Notes under the pieces: generated by a model | Seen by the model: only the letters and a program-made list of their open reading frames with translations | Database searches by the model: none | Told to the model about the DNA's origin: nothing | Origin: Cellvibrionales bacterium | GTDB lineage: Bacteria; Pseudomonadota; Gammaproteobacteria; Pseudomonadales; UBA7434 | NCBI GenBank assembly: GCA_003492055.1 | Contig: DMZE01000282.1 | Coordinates: forward strand, 1-19,488 | DNA length: 19,488 bases | Direction of reading: 5' to 3' | Part shown: positions 6,929 through 14,859 of the stretch, one piece after another | How positions within the stretch are numbered: position 1 is the stretch's first letter | Layout: every line of letters starts with the position of its first letter | Translations under genes and position numbers: made by a program

Positions 6929-8494
6929 TTAACTAATTCTTTTTCGCTCATTAGAGGGCGGTATAGACATGGATTCACGGTATTTAGCGACGGTTCTTCT
7001 CGCCACTTTTATGCCTTTATCATCCAGTAAATTGGCGATTTTATTATCACTTAGCGGCTTTCGAGTGTTTTCTGCAGACACTAACTTTTTTATTATGGCG
7101 CGAATAGCTGTTGATGAACATTCTCCACCTTCGGCGGTGGCGACATGGCTAGAAAAGAAATATTTTAATTCGAAAATACCTCTTGGCGTATGCATATATT
7201 TTTGGGTGGTTACCCTTGAGACGGTTGATTCATGCATTTCAACATCGGTGGCTATATCATGTAGCACTAAGGGCTTCATTGCTTCTTCACCATGTTCTAA
7301 AAATTCACGTTGGTGCTCTACAATGCGAGACGCTACTTTTAATAATGTTTCATTGCGACTATGTAAGCTTTTTAAAAACCATTTTGCCTCTTGAAGATTA
7401 TCTCTCAAAAACGTGTTGTCAGAACTGCTATCGGCTCGCTTAACTAGCGAGGCGTATTCGGTGTTGATGCGTATTTTAGGCGCAATGTCGGGATTAAGTT
7501 GAACCAGCCATCGGTCTTTGTGTTTTTCTACAAACACATCGGGTACGACATACTGTGCGGCATTGTCTTGATAAGCATCACCGGGCTGAGGGTTGAGGCT
7601 TTTAATGAGTTCAATAACTTTACCAAGTTCCTGCTCTTTTAAGCGCGTGCGGCGAATGAGTTGCGTGAAATCACGAGAAGCTAAAAGATTAAGGTGTCGA
7701 TTAATGATTTGTGCGGCTTGTTCGCGCCAAGGTGTTTGCGACGGAAGCTGTGCCAGCTGCACCATTAAACAGTCGGTTAAATCGATGCTGGCAACACCTA
7801 AGGGGTCAAATTGTTGAATGCGATGGCGAACGGCTTCAATTTCATCCAGCTCTATTTCGAGCTCTTCATCAAAAGTTTCCAGCAGATCTTCTGGCGATAT
7901 ACTGAGCATGCCGCTAGGCGCTAATGCATCAATAATTGCGGTGGCAATAAGCTGGTCGGTATCGCTCATGGGTGTGAGGTTAAGCTGCCATAACAGATGG
8001 CTACTCAACGATTCGCTAGAAGAGTTGCGATTGTCTAAATCGTCCATTTCATTGAAATCAAGGCTTTGACTACCAGAGCTGGTCGGGGCTGAGGTATAAA
8101 CATCGTCCCAGTTGCTCTCTACCGGTAGCTCACTTGGAATGTTGTCTTGCCAATCAGCGTTATCATTTCTACTGGTATCGTCTCTATCAATAGCTGTTTC
8201 GGCAGCATTGGCGGCAATGTAGTCATCGCTAACGGCTTCGACGCCGTTATCAGCTTCATGTTTAATCTCATTAATACTGGCTTGAAGGTCGGGGCCGCTA
8301 TCAGTGTTCTCAGTATTGACGTCAGTGCTAGCCTCATTGTCTTCTGATACTTCTAGCATGGGGTTGGTATCAACAATTTCTTGAATTTCTTGTTGTAGAT
8401 CTAGGGTGGACAGTTGCAATAGACGAATCGCTTGTTGAAGCTGGGGGGTCATTGTCAGATGCTGACCCATTTTTAGCTGAAGCGATTGTTTCAT
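6929..8494 (-). CDS. rpoN: RNA polymerase sigma-54 factor
   Basis: This 521-residue protein is sigma-54, which directs RNA polymerase to -24/-12 promoters that need an enhancer-binding ATPase. Residues 1-48 form the Gln/Leu-rich activator-interacting region ([21 protein letters not shown] in part). Residues about 50-150 are an acidic, variable linker that is somewhat long and accounts for the extra length over E. coli RpoN (477). Residues about 160-300 form the core-binding domain. The DNA-binding part includes [21 protein letters not shown] and [11 protein letters not shown]. The RpoN box [10 protein letters not shown] is intact at 498-507. It is separated from lptB by 369 bases, an unusually large gap, and that gap contains a sigma-54-type promoter candidate. 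Confidence 0.97.
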   Translation of the reverse strand: MKQSLQLKMGQHLTMTPQLQQAIRLLQLSTLDLQQEIQEIVDTNPMLEVSEDNEASTDVNTENTDSGPDLQASINEIKHEADNGVEAVSDDYIAANAAETAIDRDDTSRNDNADWQDNIPSELPVESNWDDVYTSAPTSSGSQSLDFNEMDDLDNRNSSSESLSSHLLWQLNLTPMSDTDQLIATAIIDALAPSGMLSISPEDLLETFDEELEIELDEIEAVRHRIQQFDPLGVASIDLTDCLMVQLAQLPSQTPWREQAAQIINRHLNLLASRDFTQLIRRTRLKEQELGKVIELIKSLNPQPGDAYQDNAAQYVVPDVFVEKHKDRWLVQLNPDIAPKIRINTEYASLVKRADSSSDNTFLRDNLQEAKWFLKSLHSRNETLLKVASRIVEHQREFLEHGEEAMKPLVLHDIATDVEMHESTVSRVTTQKYMHTPRGIFELKYFFSSHVATAEGGECSSTAIRAIIKKLVSAENTRKPLSDNKIANLLDDKGIKVARRTVAKYRESMSIPPSNERKRIS

Positions 8495-8672
8495 AGACGT
8501 TTTCTGTTCAATAATCTCAATGGTTGGTCTGGGTTGATTTAAGAGGAGCGGGTTTGAAAGAAGGGTTTCTTGCCGTCGTCTTTACTGCGATCTTATGCTA
8601 CTTACATGGTGCTATCCGATATGGGGACAGCGTGAGGAGCAACTAGGATCGAAAATGACCTTGTATAGGTAG

Positions 8673-8701
8673 AGTGTAGTCTCGTGATTCGGAGTAAGCA
8701 A
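8673..8701 (-). promoter_or_regulatory. Candidate sigma-70 promoter overlapping the -12 element
   Basis: On the minus strand TTGCTT (8701-8696) and TACACT (8678-8673) are 17 bases apart, a moderate sigma-70 match. The -35 hexamer overlaps the TTGC of the sigma-54 candidate, so the two holoenzymes would compete if both sites are real. Hexamer matches of this quality are common by chance. Confidence 0.3.
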
Positions 8702-8712
8702 GACTAATGCCA
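8697..8712 (-). promoter_or_regulatory. Candidate sigma-54 (-24/-12) promoter upstream of rpoN
   Basis: On the minus strand the sequence reads TGGCATTAGTCTTGCT. This matches the sigma-54 consensus TGGCA-N6-TTGCW at every conserved base, with the GG and GC elements exactly 12 bases apart. The predicted transcription start is near 8686, giving a leader of about 190 bases before rpoN. The match is seen in the sequence; function is inferred. It would make rpoN autoregulated, which is known for some alphaproteobacterial rpoN copies. Confidence 0.5.
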
Positions 8713-8863
8713 AAAGATAAAAAACTTGACTTTTTTGTAGATGTGTTTTTTTTGAGCTATCACAGGATGGGCTGCTATACGCCTTTTTATCGCTGTTCTG
8801 CCGCTACTATGGCTTAGCGCATAAGACTATAAAGAGGAAGTATAAAGTAAATATATAGGTGGC

Positions 8864-9589
8864 TTATATTTGAAATTGATGGCCTAGATAGGTGTCACGC
8901 ACTTTTTGGTTATTTAGAATGGTTTCAGTGCCGCCCTCAGCAATAATATGGCCTTCGCCGACAATATAGGCGCGTTCGCAGATATCCAATGTTTCACGCA
9001 CATTATGATCGGTAATTAAAACGCCAATGCCACGATTTTTGAGTTGGGTGATCACATTTTTAATGTCGTTGACTGAAATGGGGTCAACACCAGCAAAGGG
9101 CTCATCGAGCAACATAAACGCCGGATCGCTGGCTAATGCGCGAGCAATTTCTACTCGCCGTCTCTCGCCGCCCGATAAAGACATGCCAAGACTGTTTTTT
9201 ATATGGCTTATATGAAATTCCTCTAACAGTTCGTCACGTATTTGAGTCCGTTCTGCACGGCTAAGATCGCTTCGGGTCTCCAAAATAGCAGCAATATTAT
9301 CGGCAACGGTTAGCTTTCTAAAGATAGAGGCTTCTTGCGGCAAGTAGCCTAGCCCAAGTCGTGCGCGCTCATGAATGGCTTTATGGGTGATATTGGCGTC
9401 ATCCAGAATAATAATGCCTTCGTCAGCTTTAACAATACCGGCAATCATATAAAAGCAGGTGGTTTTACCTGCGCCATTAGGGCCCAATAAACCGACGACT
9501 TCACCGCTGTTAATTTCTATTGAAACATCGCTAATCACTTTACGTTGTTGGTAACTTTTAGCGAGATGTTGTGCAGTGAGCTTACCCAT
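8864..9589 (-). CDS. lptB: Lipopolysaccharide export ATP-binding protein LptB
   Basis: This 241-residue protein is the ATPase of the LptB2FG transporter, which extracts lipopolysaccharide from the inner membrane and feeds it to LptC and LptA. All ABC motifs are present: Walker [10 protein letters not shown] (36-44), Q-loop Gln85 in YLPQEASIF, signature [15 protein letters not shown] (138-152), Walker B FMLLDEP (158-164) and switch His195 in ITDHNVRE. The length equals that of E. coli LptB. The ATG follows the lptA stop by two bases, so translation is likely coupled. LptF and LptG are not in the window and are usually encoded elsewhere. Confidence 0.97.
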   Translation of the reverse strand: MGKLTAQHLAKSYQQRKVISDVSIEINSGEVVGLLGPNGAGKTTCFYMIAGIVKADEGIIILDDANITHKAIHERARLGLGYLPQEASIFRKLTVADNIAAILETRSDLSRAERTQIRDELLEEFHISHIKNSLGMSLSGGERRRVEIARALASDPAFMLLDEPFAGVDPISVNDIKNVITQLKNRGIGVLITDHNVRETLDICERAYIVGEGHIIAEGGTETILNNQKVRDTYLGHQFQI

Positions 9590-9591
9590 AA

Positions 9592-10176
9592 TTACTTGGT
9601 GCCGTTAGTTGAGCTAGGGTTAATAATAGTGTGAACGCGAGTGTTTTTATTATTAGGATCTGCTTGCGCTTTGACTTTTTCTTCGCGAATAAAGTATTCA
9701 ATTTTTTCGCCCGTTACTTTCGAGCCAATTTGATCAATGGACGCGTTATCTTCAAGCAGAATAACACCTTCTTCGATAGCGTAGCGAATGGTGTTGCCTT
9801 GAGCATTAATGGGATTGGGCTCATTGACCAGTTGCTGCGTAAAGCGCGCAGGCTTTCCATTGGCAATAATATGAGATATTTTTCGACTGCTCGTGGCATC
9901 GGTTTGTGTTGAGCTTATCAAGCTTTGAATAGTGACTGTATCTGCCTGAATGGTGAGGTCGCCTTGTTTAATCGAAACATTACCACGATAGATAGTCACG
10001 CCGTTTTTTTCATCTTGCTCGGCGCTGTCTGCTTCAATAGCAATGGGTGCAGAGCGATGGTCGCTGGTATTTAAATTAGCGACGCAAAGTTGAGTCCATA
10101 AAAGTAATGAGCAGCTAATGAGTAATACTAAGTGCTTTCTACAGAACGCAGTATGAGTTTGCTTAGGGTTGAACAA
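9592..10176 (-). CDS. lptA: Lipopolysaccharide transport periplasmic protein LptA (TTG start)
   Basis: This 194-residue protein belongs to the OstA/LptA family and forms the periplasmic bridge that carries lipopolysaccharide between LptC and LptD. Residues 1-33 look like a signal peptide with a hydrophobic core ([11 protein letters not shown]) and cleavage near CVA. The OstA jellyroll follows: [34 protein letters not shown] and a GEKIEYFI strand, quoted in parts. The start codon is TTG at 10176. An in-frame stop lies three codons upstream and no ATG or GTG occurs before the signal peptide. AGAGGT eight bases before the TTG supports this choice. The start overlaps the end of lptC by 14 bases, fitting coupled translation in the Lpt operon. 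Confidence 0.93.
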   Translation of the reverse strand: MFNPKQTHTAFCRKHLVLLISCSLLLWTQLCVANLNTSDHRSAPIAIEADSAEQDEKNGVTIYRGNVSIKQGDLTIQADTVTIQSLISSTQTDATSSRKISHIIANGKPARFTQQLVNEPNPINAQGNTIRYAIEEGVILLEDNASIDQIGSKVTGEKIEYFIREEKVKAQADPNNKNTRVHTIINPSSTNGTK

Positions 10177-10807
10177 TACTATTTACCTCTGAAAGTAACT
10201 GCCAGCGTTGCTCTATTAAGTTTCCTTGCAGCCCTGTTGCATAAGTGGTGGATGTTGGTGTTTGCAGGGTAACTGGGCTTTGTGTGACTATTTCTTGCAA
10301 AGTGGCGTTTAACGTTAGCGACTGTGTTTGAAGCTGAACGCCGGTTGCTGAGTCATTGACTAACACGTTACCTGTCAGTTCCGCAGTATCGCCATTATTG
10401 GTTAAATACGCTAGCTTTGCTGCGATAGATTGGCTTGCTTTACCTTGTTCATAGGCAGTGATTTTTGGCGCTAACAATTCCACATAATCTTGCCGCTGCT
10501 GAGTCTGCTGCTGTTGTGTATTGTGGTCTTTCTCTGGGTCTATTACATTGCTTATTGTTTTGGCAGAATAAAAATCAGCTTTATGCGTTTGCATGGTGAG
10601 GTGCAATTGTCCTGCGGTATTAAAGCGTTTAATGGTAACACCTGTGCTTCGGCTATCGGGCGAGACGTTTTGTTTGTCGAGCGTGTTTTTTCCTGTAGGT
10701 AAAAATTGATTCTGACTAATGCCGATAACGTAATAGGTGATAATAACGATGCTAATGGCAAGCGTTAGAATATTGCGAGTACGTTTTCTGCGTGTTTTTT
10801 TGATCAT
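10163..10807 (-). CDS. lptC: Lipopolysaccharide export system protein LptC
   Basis: This 214-residue protein is the bitopic inner-membrane LptC, which receives lipopolysaccharide from LptB2FG and passes it to LptA. A very basic N-terminus (KKTRRKRTR, 3-11) precedes one membrane helix (about 12-30). The periplasmic part has the LptC jellyroll pattern, including GQLHLTMQTHKADFY (66-80), LLAPKITAYE, and AELTGNVLVNDSATGVQLQTQSL in the second half. A Gln-rich insert (about 92-107, eight Gln) breaks the fold between two strands and is encoded partly by CAG repeats. E. coli LptC has 191 residues, so the insert and the C-terminal tail account for the extra length. kdsC ends 23 bases upstream and lptA overlaps its end. 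Confidence 0.9.
   Translation of the reverse strand: MIKKTRRKRTRNILTLAISIVIITYYVIGISQNQFLPTGKNTLDKQNVSPDSRSTGVTIKRFNTAGQLHLTMQTHKADFYSAKTISNVIDPEKDHNTQQQQTQQRQDYVELLAPKITAYEQGKASQSIAAKLAYLTNNGDTAELTGNVLVNDSATGVQLQTQSLTLNATLQEIVTQSPVTLQTPTSTTYATGLQGNLIEQRWQLLSEVNSIVQP
10185..10190 (-). promoter_or_regulatory. Ribosome binding site that fixes the lptA TTG start
   Basis: AGAGGT on the minus strand, eight bases before the TTG at 10176 and inside the lptC coding sequence. It is the only good Shine-Dalgarno match near the start of lptA and supports initiation at the non-ATG codon. Confidence 0.65.
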
Positions 10808-10830
10808 AATTAGGGTCGGATAATATTAAA

Positions 10831-11406
10831 TCAAGCCTGTTTTGAAGTCTGTGTCGCTAAAAACGGTTTTATACTGGCATCAAATAAATCGTTTGCTTTT
10901 AATAGTACATCAGCGAGCTCTCTCACTGCACCGGCGCCGCCGCACTTGTTTGAAATCCAAGAGGCATGTTGTTTAACGACGTCATGACCATTGGCAACTG
11001 TGGTTCCAAAGCGGCATTGCATAATGGCGCTTAAGTCGGGCAAATCGTCACCCATATAAGCGGTTTGCTCAAGTGTTAAGCCGGTTTGTTTGAGTAATTC
11101 GTTTAGCGCAGTAATTTTATCTTCTCTGCCTTGTACAACGTGCTGAATAGAGAGCTCGCGAGCGCGACGACTCACAATGTTAGATTCGCGTCCGGTAATG
11201 ATGGCGACAATAATACCTTGGTCTTGCAGCAGTTTAATACCGAGTCCGTCAAGAATACTAAAACATTTTAGCTCTTCGCCGTCATTGCCATAATACAGTT
11301 TACCGTCGCTTAATACGCCGTCGACATCCAATGCTAGCAGCTTGATACCGCGCGCGCGTTCACGTACTTCTGGTGTAAGAGTGTTTTTGACTAGCGGCGT
11401 ATCCAT
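10831..11406 (-). CDS. kdsC: 3-deoxy-D-manno-octulosonate 8-phosphate phosphatase KdsC
   Basis: This 191-residue HAD-superfamily phosphatase hydrolyses Kdo-8-phosphate to Kdo and phosphate, a step in lipopolysaccharide core synthesis. The nucleophile motif is LALDVDGVLSDG (24-35) with Asp27 and Asp29. IITGRES gives motif II, and YMGDDLPDL carries the motif III aspartates. KdsC of this C0 type lacks a cap and works as a tetramer. I chose the ATG at 11406, which overlaps the kdsD stop as TAATG, rather than an upstream in-frame start at 11454. The upstream start would add 16 residues (MCGRSHSH...) read in another frame of kdsD, and the chosen length matches the family (about 188). Confidence 0.95.
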   Translation of the reverse strand: MDTPLVKNTLTPEVRERARGIKLLALDVDGVLSDGKLYYGNDGEELKCFSILDGLGIKLLQDQGIIVAIITGRESNIVSRRARELSIQHVVQGREDKITALNELLKQTGLTLEQTAYMGDDLPDLSAIMQCRFGTTVANGHDVVKQHASWISNKCGGAGAVRELADVLLKANDLFDASIKPFLATQTSKQA

Positions 11407-12371
11407 TATGCTAAACCTGCTTTGATAAGAGTGTGAATGTGAACGACCGCACAAGGCGTATTATCTTTATTGATGACAACGAGGGTTGAAATATTATTAT
11501 CTTCCATAATGTTTAACGCTTCTGCGGCTAGCATATCAGGATGCACAGTTTTACAGTTGGCTGTCATTAATTGAGTGATGGCTGTGGTGTGGAGATCTTG
11601 ACGTTTATCTAACGCTCTACGTAAGTCGCCATCAGTGAAGATGCCAGCCAATGTACCATTGCTATTAATAATGGTTGTCATACCCAAACCTTTTTGGGTG
11701 ATTTCCATCAGGGCGTCACTCAGCAGTGTATTGGGGCTGACTTGTGGATAATCGCTTTGCATGACATCACTGACTTTTAACAGTAGTCGTCTACCCAGTG
11801 CACCACCAGGATGTGAAAAGGCAAAGTCTTCGGCACTAAAGCCGCGCGCTTCTAGAAGAGCAACGGCCAATGCATCACCCATAACTAATGTGGCTGTGGT
11901 GCTTGAGGTAGGCGCGAGTCCAAGAGGGCAAGCTTCTTCTTCAACTTGAACATCTAAATGGACATCGGCAGCCAGACTTAATGTTGATGATGAATTGCCG
12001 GTCATCGCAATTAATGGTGCGCCAATACGCTTGATGAGTGGCAGCAGAGTAATGACTTCATTGGTGGTGCCTGAGCCTGATAGGGCAATCACGACATCGC
12101 TACTGGTCAGCATGCCAAGATCGCCATGGCTGGCTTCACCGGGATGCATAAAGAAAGCGGGAGTGCCGGTGCTGGCCAATGTGGCGGCTATTTTGTTCGC
12201 AATATGGCCAGATTTCCCCATGCCAGTAACAACAACACGGCCAGTACAGGCGAGTAGGGTTTCACAGGCGGCGCTAAAGTGACTATCGATACGGCCATAA
12301 AGAGCTTCGATTGCCTGCTGTTCAAGGCGGACGGTGCGTTGTCCAGATTCGATAAATGCGTGTTTTGTCAT
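11406..12371 (-). CDS. kdsD: Arabinose-5-phosphate isomerase KdsD
   Basis: This 321-residue enzyme converts ribulose-5-phosphate to arabinose-5-phosphate, the first committed step toward Kdo. Residues about 35-165 are the SIS sugar-isomerase domain, with GMGKSGHIANKIAATLASTG (50-69), the HPGEASHGDLGM segment (76-87) carrying conserved His residues, and SGSGTTNE (98-105). Residues about 200-321 are two CBS domains, including GIFTDGDLRRALD. I chose the ATG at 12371, preceded by AGAAG at four bases, because the resulting N-terminus (ESGQRTVRLEQQAI) aligns from memory with Pseudomonas KdsD. In-frame starts at 12404 and 12419 would add 11 or 16 residues. Its stop overlaps the kdsC start. Confidence 0.94.
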   Translation of the reverse strand: MTKHAFIESGQRTVRLEQQAIEALYGRIDSHFSAACETLLACTGRVVVTGMGKSGHIANKIAATLASTGTPAFFMHPGEASHGDLGMLTSSDVVIALSGSGTTNEVITLLPLIKRIGAPLIAMTGNSSSTLSLAADVHLDVQVEEEACPLGLAPTSSTTATLVMGDALAVALLEARGFSAEDFAFSHPGGALGRRLLLKVSDVMQSDYPQVSPNTLLSDALMEITQKGLGMTTIINSNGTLAGIFTDGDLRRALDKRQDLHTTAITQLMTANCKTVHPDMLAAEALNIMEDNNISTLVVINKDNTPCAVVHIHTLIKAGLA

Positions 12372-12544
12372 CGGCTTCTGCTGCAATTCAAGAGTATTTG
12401 GCATGATTGTATTGACCATTATCCGTAACAGTTAAACAGCTATTGTAAATGGGTCGCCGCTGAGATGTCGTGCCTGTGCTCGTGATTAGTTGGCACCTGT
12501 GGAGCTTTAAGTGGCTGACTAAAAAATAACCAGAATAAAAGGTG

Positions 12545-13564
12545 TTAGCTATTATTGAGGATTATCACAGCATAATAGGCGATATAAGCAGCAATAAATA
12601 ATAAGCCGATAACGCGGCCAATGCCTTGGCTGGTGTTGCTAACGCGTGTTTTGATCCACATGACAATAACTAGTGCTAAGGTCAGCAGCGTCATGGTGAG
12701 TAAATCGCGACTAATGACGGAAGATTCGAGCGAGGTGGTGGCGATAATACCCGGTAAAGCCATGACCGCTAATAAGTTGAGAATATTGGAGCCGATGATA
12801 TTACCAATGGCTATGTCATGATGGCCTTTCAATGCGCTAGTCACTGAGGCAGCGAGTTCGGGAAGGCTGGTGCCTAATGCCACCACAGTCAGTCCTATTA
12901 CCATGGGGCTAACGCCCATATATTCGGCCAAGGTTTTGGCCGATGATACGAGTAAATCGGCAAAGCCGAGGAGGGCAAGTAGGCCAATAACGAGCCACAA
13001 TACCGACTTCCAGGCCGATAAGTCAGGAATATCGACCTCAATTTCGGCATCACTTTTGATACCGCTATCACTGAGAGCCTTAGACTGTTTGTTAACCTTG
13101 CGCGCGTGGCGAACCAGTATGATTGAGACCGGAATGGTAGAGCCAAGCAGAACCCAGCCTTCTATATGCGTGAGTTGGTAATCCCATAAGCAGATAGCCG
13201 CTAGCCCGGTGGCGGTTAACAGTAAGGGGACTTCTAGGCGCATTAGGCCGGCATTAATGGGGATTTTAGCGATTAATGCTGTCACGCCCAATACTAGGCC
13301 AATATTGGCAATGTTAGAGCCAATACCGTTACCGACGCCCATCGCAGGAATACCGTTCAATGCAGCATCGGCCGATACGATCATCTCGGGTGCAGATGTG
13401 CCAAAGGCGACCACTGTGAGGCCAATCATCATGGGTGTCATGCCAGCATGTTTAGCGACTGAGGCGCTGCCGCTGACAAATAAATTAGCACTCCAAACCA
13501 GACCGATTAAGCCAATAATGAGAAATAGTAGAGCGAGAATGGGAAACGACATAAAGTTAAACAC
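12545..13564 (-). CDS. yrbG: Calcium/sodium antiporter, YrbG family
   Basis: This 339-residue inner-membrane protein is a CaCA-family cation exchanger like E. coli YrbG. It shows the internal duplication of the family. Repeat one has MIGLTVVAFGTSAPEMIVSA (about 46-65) and GNGIGSNIANIGLVLG. Repeat two has VIGLTVVALGTSLPELAASV and GNIIGSNILNLLAVMALPG. Ten or so hydrophobic segments are visible, split by a charged loop (about 152-185). The first possible start is GTG at 13564, preceded by AAGA; an ATG at 13552 is an alternative and neither has a strong ribosome site. Its place upstream of kdsD and divergent from the mla block is the same as in E. coli. The physiological role in E. coli is not essential and poorly defined. 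Confidence 0.92.
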   Translation of the reverse strand: MFNFMSFPILALLFLIIGLIGLVWSANLFVSGSASVAKHAGMTPMMIGLTVVAFGTSAPEMIVSADAALNGIPAMGVGNGIGSNIANIGLVLGVTALIAKIPINAGLMRLEVPLLLTATGLAAICLWDYQLTHIEGWVLLGSTIPVSIILVRHARKVNKQSKALSDSGIKSDAEIEVDIPDLSAWKSVLWLVIGLLALLGFADLLVSSAKTLAEYMGVSPMVIGLTVVALGTSLPELAASVTSALKGHHDIAIGNIIGSNILNLLAVMALPGIIATTSLESSVISRDLLTMTLLTLALVIVMWIKTRVSNTSQGIGRVIGLLFIAAYIAYYAVIILNNS

Positions 13565-13991
13565 AGTTATCTTGAGTGGTCATGATTGAACGATGGCTTG
13601 GTTGTCAATACTATGAGCTAATCCGTACTCAAATATACTGCAAATTTGTCTGGTATTTTACCTTTGTGGTTTATCACTTAAGCATGAGAAAATAACCACT
13701 GTTATTTTACTCCAATCAATAGCTGACACCGTCGATGATTAAAGGCGCGACTATACAGTAGGGTCAAGTTATGCTCAATGCATGGTTGCGTTCTGATCAA
13801 TGAGCCTCTTTCGTTAGGCGTCGTTGGTTGAGGGTTTGTTAAAGGTTTAGCGGGGTGTATCCATGAGTGGGACTATCAGTTATGGGCGCTGTCATAACAT
13901 TGCTGCAGTTCTTGTCTTGTGGCTTAGCAATAGATGATCAATAGATTGCCTATAAATTATCAATCCAGAATGAATAAAGGTAGAGTGTTTA
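13565..13991. other. Divergent noncoding spacer between yrbG and mlaC (ancestral position of mlaFED)
   Basis: These 427 bases hold no gene. In E. coli and Pseudomonas, mlaF, mlaE and mlaD (together about 2 kb) lie between this divergence point and mlaC. I translated short stretches and saw no recognisable remnant of an ABC ATPase, permease or MCE domain; open frames are under about 30 codons (for example one from 13863). The spacer must hold the promoters of yrbG and mlaC. A TATAAA at 13951-13956 and a CAATAGAT direct repeat just before it are the only suggestive elements. Confidence 0.65.
13928..13956 (+). promoter_or_regulatory. Candidate mlaC promoter -10 with upstream direct repeat
   Basis: TATAAA at 13951-13956 could be a -10 element, about 36 bases before the mlaC start. 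No good -35 lies at the right spacing. Instead two copies of CAATAGAT (13928-13935 and 13939-13946) are spaced 11 bases apart, one helical turn, which is the layout of tandem sites for a response-regulator-type activator. The assignment is tentative. Confidence 0.3.
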
Positions 13992-14747
13992 ATGATGCAG
14001 ACTAAATGGATGATAGCAGCTGGCTTTGCTGCTAGTCGAAAATGCTTAATGTTGGCGTTATTGGTGTTCGGCAGTGCTTTTGCTAAAGCGGAGCCTGCAG
14101 AGCCGGTGTCGCAAGCGGCTTTGTCTGCTCAAGTAGAGTCGCCATCTGCCTACCAAGTTGTCGAAACGATTACCGTTCAATTACTGACGCTTATTGATGA
14201 TGCTAAAACTTATGTCGATGAAGATGAAGAGCGATTTTTTACTGAGCTTGATATTTTGTTGCGACCCTTTATCGATTTTCGATCTTTTGCACGTGCAGTT
14301 ATGGGCAGACACGCCAGCTCAAAAAAAATGGCTGCATTATCTGACACTGAAAGTGCCAAGTTAAATGCTCAGATTGATCGTTTTAGTGAGATTTTTTTAA
14401 GTGCGTTAATTCAGACTTATGGCAAAGGTTTGTTGGCCTTTGATGGCGAAGAAATTGAAGTTGTTCCACCCGCGGCTAATGCGGATAAACCGCAATCCAA
14501 AAAGGTGGTTGTTAAACAGTTAATTTATGGCGACCGCAAAACGCCTTATGAAGTTCAGTACTCAATGCGTATTGATAGTGAGGGGCATTGGCGATTACGT
14601 AATATGGTTGTTGAGTCTATTAACTTAGGTAAAATTTATCGCAACCAATTTGATAACGCCTTTAAAGTTGCCGAAGGTGATATTGATCGTGTTATTGATG
14701 GTTGGATTGTCGCGGGCGCGCCAGAAGCAGCGGCAATGAAAAATTAA
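13992..14747 (+). CDS. mlaC: Phospholipid-binding periplasmic protein MlaC
   Basis: This 251-residue protein belongs to the MlaC/Ttg2D family. MlaC shuttles phospholipids between the outer-membrane MlaA-porin complex and the inner-membrane MlaFEDB ABC transporter. Residues 1-33 form a signal peptide ending in AKA. The family fold is visible in IDFRSFARAVMGRHAS (about 93-108), LSALIQTYGKGLLAFDGEEIEVVPP and HWRLRNMVVESINLGKIYRNQFDNAF near the C-terminus, quoted in parts. AGGTAGAG about seven bases before the ATG is a fair ribosome site; a second ATG follows directly. The oddity is context: mlaF, mlaE and mlaD are missing upstream and mlaB downstream, leaving mlaC alone with ibaG and murA. Confidence 0.93.
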   Translation: MMQTKWMIAAGFAASRKCLMLALLVFGSAFAKAEPAEPVSQAALSAQVESPSAYQVVETITVQLLTLIDDAKTYVDEDEERFFTELDILLRPFIDFRSFARAVMGRHASSKKMAALSDTESAKLNAQIDRFSEIFLSALIQTYGKGLLAFDGEEIEVVPPAANADKPQSKKVVVKQLIYGDRKTPYEVQYSMRIDSEGHWRLRNMVVESINLGKIYRNQFDNAFKVAEGDIDRVIDGWIVAGAPEAAAMKN

Positions 14748-14810
14748 GGATTATTCAGCGATTACAGTTTTGATTCTGTTTGGATATTCAATAAAAATTA
14801 TTACGTAAAT

Positions 14811-14825
14811 TGATTGAGTCAATCA
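14811..14825. promoter_or_regulatory. Perfect 7+7 palindrome upstream of ibaG
   Basis: TGATTGAGTCAATCA consists of two perfectly complementary 7-base arms around one central base. A second palindrome, TTACGTAA, lies two bases upstream at 14801-14808. The element is 54 bases before the ibaG start in the mlaC-ibaG spacer. It could be an operator for a dimeric regulator. A hairpin is sterically unlikely with a one-base loop. Confidence 0.4.
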
Positions 14826-14842
14826 TAGCAACAAAAAAATAC

Positions 14843-14859
14843 AGCGCCACTAGGGTGCT
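14843..14859 (+). terminator. Weak hairpin between mlaC and ibaG
   Basis: AGCGCC (14843-14848) can pair with GGTGCT (14854-14859) around a five-base loop, including one G-T pair. On the plus strand only three T follow, so termination would be weak. On the minus strand the stem is followed within three bases by seven T, which looks more like a terminator, but no minus-strand gene ends here. Confidence 0.25.

Larger units (their letters stand above)
8495..8863. other. Noncoding spacer between lptB and rpoN
   Basis: These 369 bases contain no credible gene. They hold the candidate -24/-12 element at 8697-8712 and an overlapping -35/-10 pair at 8673-8701, both reading toward rpoN. A small stem (CGCTA 8802-8806 with TAGCG 8815-8819) lies 45-60 bases after the lptB stop but lacks a U tract, so a terminator for lptB is not established. 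The spacer suggests that rpoN has its own promoter rather than depending only on lptB read-through. Confidence 0.6.

Noticed and set aside
8802..8819. Small stem CGCTA/TAGCG after lptB
   Set aside because: Five pairs, eight-base loop and no U tract; not enough for a terminator call.
11407..11454. N-terminal extension of KdsC (MCGRSHSH...)
   Set aside because: It is read in another frame of kdsD, lengthens KdsC beyond the family size, and a TAATG overlap provides a natural start at 11406.
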